64,000 nucleotides of DNA from Streptomyces sp. Tue 6430 (GTDB lineage: Bacteria; Actinomycetota; Actinomycetes; Streptomycetales; Streptomycetaceae), in assembly GCA_021568835.1 (NCBI GenBank), contig JAKGSH010000010.1, positions 4,216,001 to 4,280,000 of the forward strand, given 5' to 3'. Below the pieces are notes generated by a model. The model saw only the letters and a list, made by a program, of their open reading frames with translations, was not told where the DNA came from and did not search any database. Position 1 is the stretch's first letter. The number at the start of each line of letters is the position of its first letter. Below, piece by piece: positions 28,296 to 37,457 of the stretch. Both the position numbers and the translations under genes were made by a program.

Positions 28296-28713
28296 AGCGT
28301 GTACGCCTGGATCATCTCCTCCTCCTGCCGGCTCTCGTGTGGTCGTCAGGCTTTCGCGGCGAGCGGTGCGACCTCCCGCTCGTCCGGTCCGGTTGCGGAA
28401 CGGGGGCGGTGGTGTCGAAGCCGAGGGGGAGGTCTCCAGCGCGGTTGGTTTGCCCAGGATGCGCAGCACCGTGTCGCGAAGTGTCTTCCACGGTCGGGCC
28501 CGCACTCCCGTTCGGAAGGCGGTCCGGTACTCACCCACCGCGCGCCGGCGCCTCCCTCGGCGCGGAGCCGCCCGCTTCTCCCCGGCCGGGTGGACGTGGC
28601 GGCGCAGGTGCCGGGATACGGCCTGGTCTTGGTCGGAAACGGTCCCTCGGGAGAGCCGCCCCGTTCTCCGAGGGAACGGGGCCTTCCGTTCAGTTCCTGA
28701 CGGGCGGACCCGA
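28296..28713. other. 418-bp gap upstream of fic; one hairpin, no gene
   Basis: Open frames here on both strands have Arg/Pro/Ser-rich products and no family features. They are taken as composition artefacts. An 8-bp stem (28659-28666 with 28674-28681) lies about 35 bases past the stop of the 28714 gene on the minus strand and may end it. The fic promoter should lie close to 28296-28340. Confidence 0.5.
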
Positions 28714-29412
28714 TCAGCCGGGGTGCCGCGCGGCTGCCCGGAGGTGTTCACGGAGGAAGGGCTCGTCGAGACGTGCGTCGGCGACACGGTCGCGCACATC
28801 GGTGAGAAGCCAGCCCAGCAGTTCGACGGTGGCGTCGTACTCACCGTAGAAGCCCATGCGCAAGTCGGTGATCTCGAACTCGAACATCACGTCGTCGACG
28901 AGGTCTGCCAAGTGCGCGTCGGCGGCCGGGGCACGGGTGGCGGTCCATGCGTCCAGCCAGGGACGCAGGCTGCCGGTGACCACGGCGATGAAGCTGAGGG
29001 ATCTCCTGACGGACACGGGGCCGGGGTGGGTGAGCAGCGTGCTCTGCCACCAGGCGGACCAGACCTCGCGCAGGGCCTCGGTCAAGTGCACGTCCCAGGT
29101 GGTCCAGCCCGCCCGAACCAGGCGCGAGGCGATGAGTTCCTCGTCGACGTGGAGCCGGCCGGTGACAAGGGAGCGGATGACGCGCGGGACGAGGCGGCGG
29201 TAGAGACGCGGGAGGTCGTCCCAATGGTCAGGCACTTTGGCGGCGACCGAGGACACCAGATCGTCGGCTATGAGGTGCGGTGGTCCGGAGAGTTCGGTGA
29301 AGTCCTGCTCGCCGTAGCAGTACGTGCATCCCGTGACGGGGAAGGACTCTTCCGAGGCGAAGGCCTGATCCAGGGCATCGAGAGCCGCCATGAGCTGCTC
29401 GGAGCAAGACAT
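28714..29412 (-). CDS. Hypothetical protein with N-terminal CxxC motif
   Basis: About 232 residues from ATG 29412 (MSCSEQLMAALDALDQAF), which follows CGGCAGGTACGC. I do not recognise a named family. An N-terminal VTGCTYCYGEQDFTELSGPP segment carries a CxxC pair that may bind a metal or form a disulfide. The remainder looks alpha-helical and acidic, with Trp-rich stretches (WDDLPRLYRRLVPRVIRSL, EVWSAWWQSTLLTHPGP) and MFEFEITDLRMGFYGEYDA near the end. There is no signal peptide or membrane helix. It is on the same strand as the P-loop gene upstream, about 210 bases away, so it may be read separately. It probably belongs to the accessory block. Confidence 0.65.
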   Translation of the reverse strand: MSCSEQLMAALDALDQAFASEESFPVTGCTYCYGEQDFTELSGPPHLIADDLVSSVAAKVPDHWDDLPRLYRRLVPRVIRSLVTGRLHVDEELIASRLVRAGWTTWDVHLTEALREVWSAWWQSTLLTHPGPVSVRRSLSFIAVVTGSLRPWLDAWTATRAPAADAHLADLVDDVMFEFEITDLRMGFYGEYDATVELLGWLLTDVRDRVADARLDEPFLREHLRAAARHPG

Positions 29413-29624
29413 GCGTACCTGCCGGGAGGGCTCCGTCCGGGGAACCGGCGAAGATCGCACGTTATCAGGCCGTGCCCTGCCTCAGGCTCGATGCCCTGAC
29501 GCGACTTTCCGAGACGGATGACACGGCGATGACGGACCGGTCCCGGACCTCCGGACGCTCCGCTCGGCACCGGAAGGTCGTTTTCCGCCGCCCCCTGCGG
29601 CTGCTTTCGCGTGGCGGGCGAACC

Positions 29625-30185
29625 TCAGTTCTTGACGGCCTCCGCGATCCGCAGGGCGGCCTGGGCGGGCGTGAGGTGCGTGGTGTCGACGACCTCGGCC
29701 TCGTCGTGCAGCCACGTGCGGGCCGCTTCGGCGTAGGGCTCGAGGTACCGGAGGCGGAACGGGGAGGGGCCAAGAACCGTGTCCCCCTCGATGCGCCCGC
29801 GGAGCGTGTCCTGGTCGGCGTGGAGAACGAAGTGCCGTACCGGAACGGCGTGTCGGGCGAGGCCTGTGCTGATCTCGCGCCAGTACTGCTCGACGAGGAC
29901 GGTCATGGGCATCACCAGAGTGCCGCCGGTGTAGTCGAGAACGCGGCGGGCGGTCTCGACGACCAGCGGCCGCCACGGAGGCCAGTGCTGGAAGTTGTCC
30001 GTCTCGGGCAGTCCCGGCGTGATGTCCATGAGTGTCTCGCCGACTTTCTCGGCGTCGAACACGCGTGAATCCGGGATCAGTCGCTGCACGAGTGCACCGG
30101 TCGTCGTCTTGCCCGCGCCGTGGGTGCCGTTGAGCCATACGATCACGGGACCCGACGCTAGCGCCCCGCGCGAGGCCTCGGCCAC
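29625..30185 (-). CDS. P-loop ATP-binding protein (TmrB-like kinase family)
   Basis: A 186-residue P-loop protein. Walker A is VIVWLNGTHGAGKTTTGAL near the N-terminus. Later segments LVVETARRVLDYTGGTLVMP, RHFVLHADQDTLRGRI and AEVVDTTHLTPAQAALRIAE match small nucleoside-kinase-like proteins such as TmrB, the Bacillus tunicamycin-resistance protein. The substrate cannot be read from sequence. The start is uncertain: ATG 30185 gives an Ala/Ser leader, while GTG 30146 would begin right at VIVWLNG. It is divergent from the 30635 gene across a 449-base gap. Confidence 0.75.
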   Translation of the reverse strand: MAEASRGALASGPVIVWLNGTHGAGKTTTGALVQRLIPDSRVFDAEKVGETLMDITPGLPETDNFQHWPPWRPLVVETARRVLDYTGGTLVMPMTVLVEQYWREISTGLARHAVPVRHFVLHADQDTLRGRIEGDTVLGPSPFRLRYLEPYAEAARTWLHDEAEVVDTTHLTPAQAALRIAEAVKN

Positions 30186-30634
30186 ATCGCCCGCCCCCCC
30201 GACCGGCCTCGCCGTTCACGTCGGCGCCGGGACGCCCTCACCCGCTTCGCCACGCAGGACCGCTCGGGAACAGGAGCTCGTACGGCAGGCCAGGCGTGCC
30301 CGCCCCGGTGCCCGAGGTTCCGTCATGTACTCGCCGACGAGCGGCAGATGGACGGCGTGCCGGTGCAGGCGGGCGTCTTCGGCCCGGTGGCGTGCCCTGT
30401 CGGGGAGGCCGGGCGGTCTCCGGACGCTCCGCCCGCCGGGTGGTGGGCCGTCGGACGGCGGGCCGTCGGGCGGTGAGCGTCCTCGTCGCCCGGATCGTCG
30501 TGTTCGCGACCCCCGTACCGCCCCCGCTCGCAGCGCGCTTACCATGCGCGCAGTCGTACGTCAGTTCCGCATCGCCGTGTGCGGTCCGTGCGGCGCGCCC
30601 CGCCCGACCCGTCTGATCCAGGAGCACGGTACTC
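30186..30634. other. 449-bp divergent intergenic region
   Basis: It separates the P-loop gene (-) from the DUF4190/septum-formation gene (+), so it should hold promoters for both. The stretch at 30440-30475 repeats GGGCCGTCGG units. Open frames here encode only Arg/Pro/Ala-rich text and no gene is supported. No clear -10/-35 pair was recognised. Confidence 0.5.
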
Positions 30635-31861
30635 GTGTCCATACCCCCGCCACCCCCGCCCTCCGGGCCCCAGCAGCCTCAGGACCCGTACGGGCCTCCG
30701 CAGCCGCAGGGGCCGGGCCCGTATCCGCAGCAGCCGCACGGACCGCAGGCGCCCCAGGGGCCGTACGCGGGGGCGCCGTACGCGGTCTGGGGGCAGGGGT
30801 ACCTGCCCCTCAACCGGCCCGCACCGGTCAACGGGGTCGCGATCGCCGCGCTCGTCCTCGGCGTGCTGTGCTTCCTGCCGGCCGTCGGGCTGGTGCTCGG
30901 GGTCGTCGCGCTGATGCAGATCAAGAAGCGCGGGGAGCGCGGCGCGGGCATGGCGATCGGCGGGGCCGTGCTCTCCGCGCTCGGGCTCGCGCTGTGGGTG
31001 CTGGCGCTCGCCACGGGGGGCGCCTCCGCGTTCTGGGAGGGCTTCAAGGAGGGCGCGCGGGGCAACTCCAGCCTCTCCCTGGTCAAGGGCGACTGCTTCG
31101 ACGTGCCGGGCGACTCCATCGACGGGGACGTCTACGACGTCGACACGGTGGACTGTGCCGGCGAGCACGAGGGCGAGGTGTTCGGCGTCGTCACGCTGTC
31201 CGGCGGGAGCTACCCGGGCGACGCCTCCGTGGCGGACGAGGCCGAGGAGAAGTGCTACACCCTCGAGACCGAGTACGCGATGGACACCTGGGCGCTGACC
31301 GAGGAGGTCGACGTCTACCACCTCACGCCCACCCGTGAGAGCTGGGAGTGGGGCGACCGCCAGATCGTCTGCGTCTTCACCCACATCGACGGAGAGTCCC
31401 CGCTGACCGGCTCGCTGCGCTCCGACGCCACGACGCTGACCGCCGACCAACTGGCCTTCCTCGAGGCGATGAACGACCTCGACGACACCCTCTACGAGGA
31501 GCCCGAGGAATACGCCGAGGAGGACCTGGACGCCAACAAGGCCTGGGCCGGCGACGTCGCGGACGCGACCGCCCGGCAGGCCGGCGCGCTGAACGGGCAC
31601 ACCTGGCAGGCCGGTGTCCGCGAGCCGGTCGCCGCCCTGGTCAAGGACATGGGCAGGGCGGGCAAGGAGTGGACGGCGGCGGCGACCGCCGCGGACGTGG
31701 ACACCTTCTACGAGCACTACGACACCGCCTACGCGCACGTCGACGGCGCCGCGACCGTCACCGCCCGCAAGGCTCTGGGGCTGGCCGACAGCCCGCCCGT
31801 GTACGAGGAGGACGGCGAGGGCGGTGGTACCGGGGGAAGTGACGGCGGCCTGGACGTGTGA
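30635..31861 (+). CDS. DUF4190 / septum-formation domain membrane protein
   Basis: A 408-residue membrane protein starting at GTG 30635. The first 60 residues are Pro/Gln/Gly-rich and cytoplasmic. Two membrane helices follow (NGVAIAALVLGVLCFLPAVG, GMAIGGAVLSALGLALWVLA), the DUF4190 signature. The outer domain begins LVKGDCFDVPGDS and contains VDTVDCAGEHEGEVFGVVTL, CYTLETEYAMDTW and ESWEWGDRQIVCVF. Its four Cys probably form disulfides, as in the septum-formation family. An acidic region and a Gly-rich tail end the protein. Relatives are linked to division or envelope assembly in actinobacteria but are poorly studied. Confidence 0.82.
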   Translation: MSIPPPPPPSGPQQPQDPYGPPQPQGPGPYPQQPHGPQAPQGPYAGAPYAVWGQGYLPLNRPAPVNGVAIAALVLGVLCFLPAVGLVLGVVALMQIKKRGERGAGMAIGGAVLSALGLALWVLALATGGASAFWEGFKEGARGNSSLSLVKGDCFDVPGDSIDGDVYDVDTVDCAGEHEGEVFGVVTLSGGSYPGDASVADEAEEKCYTLETEYAMDTWALTEEVDVYHLTPTRESWEWGDRQIVCVFTHIDGESPLTGSLRSDATTLTADQLAFLEAMNDLDDTLYEEPEEYAEEDLDANKAWAGDVADATARQAGALNGHTWQAGVREPVAALVKDMGRAGKEWTAAATAADVDTFYEHYDTAYAHVDGAATVTARKALGLADSPPVYEEDGEGGGTGGSDGGLDV

Positions 31862-32007
31862 TCGCGTCCATACGGGGAGAAACTGCCTGCGTAAAGCCCT
31901 TCCCCGGGATAAGTCATCACATCGAGTGATTCTCTGGCCTTTGCTTGCACGGGACAACTCGTGGTTGCCACGCTGTTGCTGTCTGTACAACCTGATGGGA
32001 GCGGCCA

Positions 32008-32760
32008 GTGACATTCGGTGAGCAGCCTGCGTACCTGCGGGTCGCGGGCGATCTCCGCAAGCAGATCGTCGACGGCTCGCTGCCACCGCACACCCGTCTC
32101 CCCTCCCAGGCCCGCATCCGCGAGGAGTACGGCGTCTCCGACACCGTCGCGCTGGAGGCGCGCAAGGTGCTGATGGCGGAAGGGCTGGTCGAGGGCCGCT
32201 CCGGTTCGGGGACGTACGTGCGCGAGCGGCCGGTGCCGCGCCGGATCGCCCGCTCCGGATACCGCCCGGAGTCCGGCGCGACCCCGTTCCGGCAGGAGCA
32301 GGCGGACACCGGGGCGCGCGGCACCTGGGAGTCCGGCAGCGAGCAGGTGGAGGCCGGCCGGGCCGTGGCGGAGCGGCTCGGCATCAAGCCCGGCGACCGC
32401 GTGATGCGCACCAGGTACGTGTTCCGGGAGGCCGGCGAGGCGATGATGCTCTCCACCTCCTGGGAGCCCCTCGCGGTCACCGGCCGCACGCCCGTCATGC
32501 TGCCCGAGGAGGGGCCGCTCGGCGGCATGGGCGTGGTCGAGCGCATGCGCGCCATCGACGTCGTCGTGGACAACGTCACCGAGGACGTCGGCGCCCGCCC
32601 CGGCCTCGCGGAGGAGCTCCTCACCCTGGGCGGCGTGCCCGGGCACGTCGTCCTGGTCGTCCGGCGCACCTACTACGCCTCCGGCCGCCCGGTCGAGACG
32701 GCGGACGTGGTCATCCCCGCCGACCGCTACCAGGTCTCCTACCACCTGCCCGTGAGATAG
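32008..32760 (+). CDS. GntR/HutC-family transcriptional regulator with UTRA domain
   Basis: A 250-residue repressor-type regulator. The N-terminal winged helix is canonical: YLRVAGDLRKQIVDGSLPPH, LPSQARIREEYGVSDTVALEARKVL and EGRSGSGTYVRER. The UTRA ligand domain follows from about 105 (GRAVAERLGIKPGDRVMRTRYVF to RRTYYASGRPVETADVVI), which in relatives binds sugars or other small effectors. It starts at GTG 32008. The leader (31862-32007) contains the inverted repeat CGTGG-ttg-CCACG at 31960-31972, a possible self-operator. No neighbouring target gene is obvious. Confidence 0.9.
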   Translation: MTFGEQPAYLRVAGDLRKQIVDGSLPPHTRLPSQARIREEYGVSDTVALEARKVLMAEGLVEGRSGSGTYVRERPVPRRIARSGYRPESGATPFRQEQADTGARGTWESGSEQVEAGRAVAERLGIKPGDRVMRTRYVFREAGEAMMLSTSWEPLAVTGRTPVMLPEEGPLGGMGVVERMRAIDVVVDNVTEDVGARPGLAEELLTLGGVPGHVVLVVRRTYYASGRPVETADVVIPADRYQVSYHLPVR

Positions 32761-33156
32761 CCGCCGCCCCCTCGGCGGGGGCGGGGTGAAGTGGCGCACA
32801 CCTTTGCGGTGACAGCGCACACCCCCTTGGCAGTTGCCCCCGGAAACGGCCCGCCCCGAGGCCGTCCGCAGGCCGTCGGAATCCGGTCGTTCTCCTGCGT
32901 TCCCGCAGGTCGCCCGCCCGGTGTCCGGCAGCGCGCCGACCGGAGACATCGCGGTGCGCGGGCGGCGCGTTCGGCTCCGTGCGCCCCCTGCGGGTTGGCT
33001 GGTTGCGTACCTGTTTGTGAAAAGCCGTATTCGCTCCGTAAAGGTTGGGCGTACGCTCGGGCATATGCGGATTGCGGTTTCCTCACAGGGCGGGACGCGG
33101 GTCGCGCCACGGACGGCATCCGACCCGGCCGGGGCGAGAAGGGGGCGTGCGGCGCG
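32761..33156. other. 396-bp gap after the GntR gene
   Basis: A short G/C hairpin just after the GntR stop (about 32764-32786) may terminate it. No gene is supported. An A/T-richer patch at 33010-33060 contains TTGTGA and TAAAGG separated by 18 bases, a weak promoter candidate for the SPOR gene at 33157. Confidence 0.45.
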
Positions 33157-33348
33157 ATGAACGACAGCACGGTCTCTCTGCCCTGGCTCGTCATACGCCA
33201 GGACGACAACGGCAATCGCTACCGCGTCGGCCGGTACGCGACCCGCGCCGAGGCCCAGAAGATCGCGGACAGCCTCGACAGCCGCGGCCACAAGCAGCTC
33301 TACTGGGTCGAACGCATCGCCCAGCACGGCGACGGCGCGCTCGACTGA
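33157..33348 (+). CDS. Small SPOR-like domain protein
   Basis: A 63-residue protein in one short domain: LPWLVIRQDDNGNRYRVGRY, ATRAEAQKIADSLDSRGH and KQLYWVERIAQHG. The pattern fits a minimal SPOR-like fold, which binds denuded peptidoglycan glycans in other proteins. There is no signal peptide or membrane helix, so a cytosolic role is likely. The ATG at 33157 was chosen because the longer upstream frame is low-complexity. The NUDIX gene follows after 30 bases. Confidence 0.75.
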   Translation: MNDSTVSLPWLVIRQDDNGNRYRVGRYATRAEAQKIADSLDSRGHKQLYWVERIAQHGDGALD

Positions 33349-33378
33349 CGACCCGATCGCTCCCGTAGGCTCCCGCGC

Positions 33379-33818
33379 ATGACGGAACGGATCGTGGTGG
33401 TCGGAGCCGCCCTCCTCGACGGCGGCCGGCTGCTCGCCGCACGCCGCAGCGCGCCCCCCGAACTCGCCGGACGCTGGGAACTGCCCGGGGGCAAGGTGGA
33501 GCCGGGTGAACGGCCCGAGGAGGCCCTCGTCCGCGAGCTGCGCGAGGAACTCGGCGTCGACGCAAGGGCCCTGGAGCGCGTCCCGGGGGAGTGGCCGCTG
33601 CGGCCGCCCTACGCCCTGCAGGTGTGGACCGCACGTCTGGAGCCCGCCTCCGCCCCTCCCGCCCCCTCCAGGACCACGACGGCCTGCGCTGGCTCACGCC
33701 GCGGGAGATCTGGGACGTCGACTGGCTCGACCAGGACGTCCCGGCGGTACGGGAGGTGGCCGCGCGACTGGCCGACGGGTCCGGGGAGCCGCCGGGGGCG
33801 GCGGCCGACGCGCACTGA
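33379..33818 (+). CDS. NUDIX hydrolase, MutT/8-oxo-dGTPase-like (frameshifted)
   Basis: About 146 residues after joining. The first frame (ATG 33379) gives VVGAALLDGGRLLAARRSAP, ELAGRWELPGG and the complete NUDIX box GGKVEPGERPEEALVRELRE followed by ELGV. The family end, QDHDGLRWLTPREIWDVDWL and DVPAVREVAARLADG, is in another frame. The jump lies in the C-rich stretch 33650-33666, where one missing base accounts for it. The architecture and ELPGG motif match MutT-type enzymes that sanitise oxidised nucleotides; the exact substrate is not provable from sequence. Confidence 0.85.
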
Positions 33819-34005
33819 TCGCCGCCCCCCGTCGTCGCCGCCCCGACGTCACCGCCCCCGTCATTGCGTCGTCACCGTCCCGCCGTCGTTCCGTCCTCAC
33901 CCTGCGCCGTCCCGGGCGGTACTTCATGCCGCGTACCGGGTATGTCACCATCAAATACGTTTAGTCGGACATCAGTGTGCTTCGCTGACCCGGGAAGTGA
34001 TCGGC

Positions 34006-34404
34006 GTGATCGACACCGAAGGCGACTGCGCCGGGTGGACGTTCCCCGCTGAGGCCGGTGCGGTGCGCGCCGCCCGGGCCGCGGTACGGGGGCAGTTGTG
34101 CCGTTGGGGTCTCGACAGCCTCGGCGACGTCGCCGCCCTGCTCGTCAGTGAACTCGTCACGAACGCCCTGCGGCACGCCACCGGTCCCATCGGGGTCCGC
34201 CTGGTGCGGCCCGCCGGTCTGCCCGAGGTGCTGCTCGTGGAGGTCTCCGACCCGGTGCCGGACCCGCCCCGCGAGCGCGCCGCCCGGCCCGACGACGAGA
34301 GCGGCCGCGGACTGCAACTGGTCGCCTCCTCCTCCCGCCGCTGGGGGAGCAGGCCCGGCGGCACGGGCAAGACGGTGTGGTTCGAACTGGCGCTCCCCGG
34401 GTGA
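34006..34404 (+). CDS. Stand-alone HATPase (RsbW-like anti-sigma-type ATP-binding protein)
   Basis: A 132-residue single-domain protein of the histidine-kinase-like ATPase fold. The N box VSELVTNALRHATG and the G-rich lid PDDESGRGLQLVASSSRRWG are intact, and GKTVWFEL closes the fold. These small proteins are abundant in Streptomyces and act as serine kinases on anti-anti-sigma factors or as sigma-binding proteins. The GTG at 34006 follows GGGAAG with 8-base spacing; a GTG at 33997 is inside that ribosome site. The next gene contains the same domain fused to a phosphatase, so the two may share a regulatory circuit. Confidence 0.85.
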   Translation: MIDTEGDCAGWTFPAEAGAVRAARAAVRGQLCRWGLDSLGDVAALLVSELVTNALRHATGPIGVRLVRPAGLPEVLLVEVSDPVPDPPRERAARPDDESGRGLQLVASSSRRWGSRPGGTGKTVWFELALPG

Positions 34405-34756
34405 CGTACGCATCCGCACCGATCCGGAGACCGGAACCGAAGCCCGGACCGAGGACGGAACCGAGGACGGAATCGAAGCCGGAACCGGAGGCGGAATCGG
34501 GCCGGGAGTCCGGGCTTTCGCGCTCACGCCGGAGGCGGCCCGGACACCGGTCCGGCGAACCGTGCCGTCCGGGGTGGTTCGACGACGTGTCCGCTGGTTA
34601 GAAGACGGGGAGTGTTGTCGCGGGACGGTCCGAAAAAAGCCTGGACCGTGCTGTGATCGTGAACACCGTGTCGTGCGGCGCCGTAGTGCTGGATACTGCG
34701 GGCAGCCGCAACCGGTGACCGGTGCCGGGCGCGGTGAGCTGGAGGGGACGGTTCGC
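34405..34756. promoter_or_regulatory. 352-bp leader of the PAS-PP2C gene with short repeats and an inverted repeat
   Basis: From 34418 to about 34500 the sequence repeats variants of CCGGAACCGAAG and GGACGGAACCGAGG. Further on, ACGGTCC (34625-34631) is mirrored by GGACCGT (34643-34649) around an A-rich 11-base spacer, a possible operator. GATACT near 34695 could be a -10 box but no matching -35 was found. No gene is supported here. Confidence 0.5.
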
Positions 34757-37395
34757 GTGAGCGAGATACCAGCGAAGGCCACGGAGTCCGAGGACCCGTC
34801 GGACGGCGCGAGGGCGGAGGCCGCGGGTGCGCTCGCGGGCGACGCCGGAGGCGCCCTTGCCGGCGGCGAGGGCGAGACGCCCGTCGGTGACGCGCTGTGG
34901 CAGAGCAGTCCGCCCGGCTCCATCTACGACTACATCAAGGTCGCCTCCTTCTCGATCGGCCCCGACGGACTCGTCGACCAGTGGAGTCTGCGCGCCGAGC
35001 AGATCTTCGGCATCCCGCCGACCGGGCCGTCGGCATGGACCCGATCGACGCGTTCGTTGACGCCGGTCAGCGCGAGCGCGGCCAGCGCAAGATGGCCGAG
35101 ATCCTCGACGGCCGCGAGTGGACCGGCGTCGTCCCCTTCCGGCTGCCCGCCGACGGAAACGCGACGCGCCGGGAGCAGGGCCTCGCCGAGGTGTACGTCA
35201 TGCCGACGCGCACCCAGGAGGGCGAGAAGGCCGCCGTCTGCATCGTCGTCGACGTCCGCACCCTGCGCAGCATCGAGACCGACCTGGCCGCCTCGCAGGC
35301 CATATTCGGTCAATCCCCGTTCGGCTTCCTGCTGATCGACCCCGAACTGCGGGTCCGCCGGGCCAACCAGCGGTTCGCGTCCATCTTCGGCGGCACCCCC
35401 GACGACCACCGCGGCAAGGGCGTCCAGGACTATCTGCCGAGGCCCGAGGCCGAGCGGGTCAGCGCGGTGCTGCGCCGGGTGCTGGAGACCGGCGACTCCA
35501 TCACGGACATGCACGTCACGGGCTTCGTGCCGGGCTCCGAGGAACGCCGGCACTGGTCCGTCAACCTGTACCGCGTGCACAGCGGTTCCGGCCGGCCGAT
35601 CGGCGTCGCCTGGCTCGGCATCGACATCACCGCCCGCCGCGCGGCCGCCCGCGAGGCCGCCGCCGCACGGCGCAACCTCGCCCTGCTGAACGAGGCGGGG
35701 CCCGCATAGGGAACTCCCTCGACCTCGAGACGACCGCGCGCGAACTCCTCGACGTCGTCGTGCCCGGGTTCTGCGACCTGGCCACCGTCGACCTCTACCA
35801 GGGGCTCCTCGCCGGCGACGAGACCCCGCCCGGCCTCGCCGACGGCAGCGCCGAACTGCGCCGCGTCGCCTTCTCGTCCGCCGTGTCCGACGCGCCGTTC
35901 CCCGGCAGCGGCGCGGCCGTCACGGTCGGTGCCGTCCACCACTTCCCGTTCAACTCGCCCTGCGCGGACGCCCTGCGCACCGCCCGCCCGGTGGCCGTCC
36001 CCGGCGAGGAGGGCGGCCTCGTGCAGTCCACCCTCGCCGTTCCGATGGTCGCGCACGACACGGTCGTGGGCCTCGCGCAGTTCTCGCGGACCAAGGGCAG
36101 CGAGCCCTTCGGGGACCGGGACCGGGACCTCGCGGTGGAACTGGCGGCGCGGGCGGCGGTCTGCATCGACAACGCGCGGCTGTACCGGCGCGAGCACGAG
36201 CGGGCGCTGATGCTCCAGCGGTCCCTGCTGCCGCCGGGCGACCCGATCGCCTCGGGCCTGGACATCGCCTGCCGCTACCTGCCGGGCAGCGTCGCCTCGG
36301 GCCGCCCCAGCGAGGTCGGCGGCGACTGGTTCGACGTCATCGAACTCCCCGGCCACCGCACGGCGCTGGTCGTCGGGGACGTGATGGGGCGCGGACTGCG
36401 GGCGGCGGTCGCGATGGGCGAACTCCGCACCGCCGTACGGACCCTCGCCCTCCTCGACCTCGAACCGGCCGAGGTGCTCTCCGCGTTGGACGAGATCGCG
36501 CGCGGCCTCGGCGCCCCGGCGGCGTCCAGCAGGCCACCCGCGCCGCCCGCCGGCCCCGCGAGGCCGACCTGTCCGAGGTGTACCTCGCGACCTGCGTGTA
36601 CGCCGTGTACGACTCGGTGACCCGCAGGTGCACCTTCGCCAACGCGGGCCACCTGCCGCCCGTGCTGGTCGAACCCGGCGAGGCCGCGCTGATGCTCGAC
36701 GTGCCGCCCGGCATGCCGCTCGGCGTCGGCGGGGAGCCCTTCGAGGAGGTCGAGGTCGAACTCCCCGAGGGCGCGCTGCTCGCCCTCTACACGGACGGAC
36801 TCGTCGAATCCCGCGACCACCCCCTCGACGAGGGCCTCCAGGCCTTCGTGGGCGCCCTGACGGATCCCGCGAGCCCCCTGGAGGACGTCTGCGACCACGT
36901 CCTCAACACCCTCGACACCCACCACGGCGAGGACGACATCGCGCTGCTGATGGCCCGCGTCCAGGGCCTGCCCGCCGAGTCCGTCGGCGACTGGACCCTG
37001 CCGCGCGAGCCGCGCAGCGTGGGCCGGGCCCGCGAGTACGCCCGCGACCGGCTGATCGGCTGGGACATGGAACCCCTGGTCGACACCGCGGAACTCCTCG
37101 TCAGCGAACTGGTGACGAACGCGCTCCGGTACGGCGAGGGCGAGATCAGACTGCGGCTGCTGCTGGACCGCACGCTGGTCTGCGAGGTGTGGGACGCGGG
37201 TCTCGTCCAGCCGCGCCGCCGCCGCGCCCGCGACACCGACGAGGGCGGCCGGGGCCTCCAGCTCGTCGGCCTGCTCTCCGCGGCCTGGGGCTCCCGCCGT
37301 ACCCCCGCGGCAAGACGGTCTGGTTCGAACTCCCGCTCCCCGACGGCGAGACGGGCCTCGCGGACCCGGCGGAGGCGCTGCTGAGCCTGTTCTGA
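34757..37395 (+). CDS. PAS-PAS-GAF-PP2C phosphatase fused to HATPase (four frameshifts)
   Basis: A regulator of about 880 residues once four frame jumps are repaired. The order is: acidic N-terminal tail; PAS 1 (IYDYIKVASFSIGPDGLVDQ); PAS 2 (FGQSPFGFLLIDPELRVRRA to WLGIDITARRAA); GAF (LDLETTARELLDVVVPGFCD onwards); PP2C with VGGDWFDVIEL, VGDVMGRGL, NAGHLPPV, YTDGLVES and EDDIALL; HATPase with SELVTNALRYGEGE and DTDEGGRGLQLVGL. Jumps lie near 35028, 35698, 36517 and 37306. At each, one G or C added to a run restores family sequence, for example IPPTG-AVGMDPIDAF and NEAG-ARIGNSLDLE. In RsbU-like proteins PAS/GAF sensing controls phosphatase action on an anti-anti-sigma factor. The start is GTG 34757. 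Confidence 0.85.
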
Positions 37396-37401
37396 CGGGC
37401 G

Positions 37402-37440
37402 GCCCCGCCGGACCGCCCCGCCGGACCGCCCCGCCGGACC
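37402..37440. repeat. Three 13-bp tandem repeats after the PP2C gene
   Basis: GCCCCGCCGGACC is repeated exactly three times, at 37402, 37415 and 37428. The array lies just past the PP2C stop, between two convergent genes. Confidence 0.85.
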
Positions 37441-37457
37441 GCCTCGGCCCGTCGCCC

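Noticed and set aside
28339-28713. Open frames upstream of the fic gene on both strands
   Set aside because: Products are Arg/Pro/Ser-rich without conserved blocks or ribosome sites, and overlapping frames look equally open.
22737-30185. A single multi-gene defence operon
   Set aside because: The genes alternate in strand (-, +, -, -, -) with large gaps, so they are not one transcription unit. Only individual candidates are reported.
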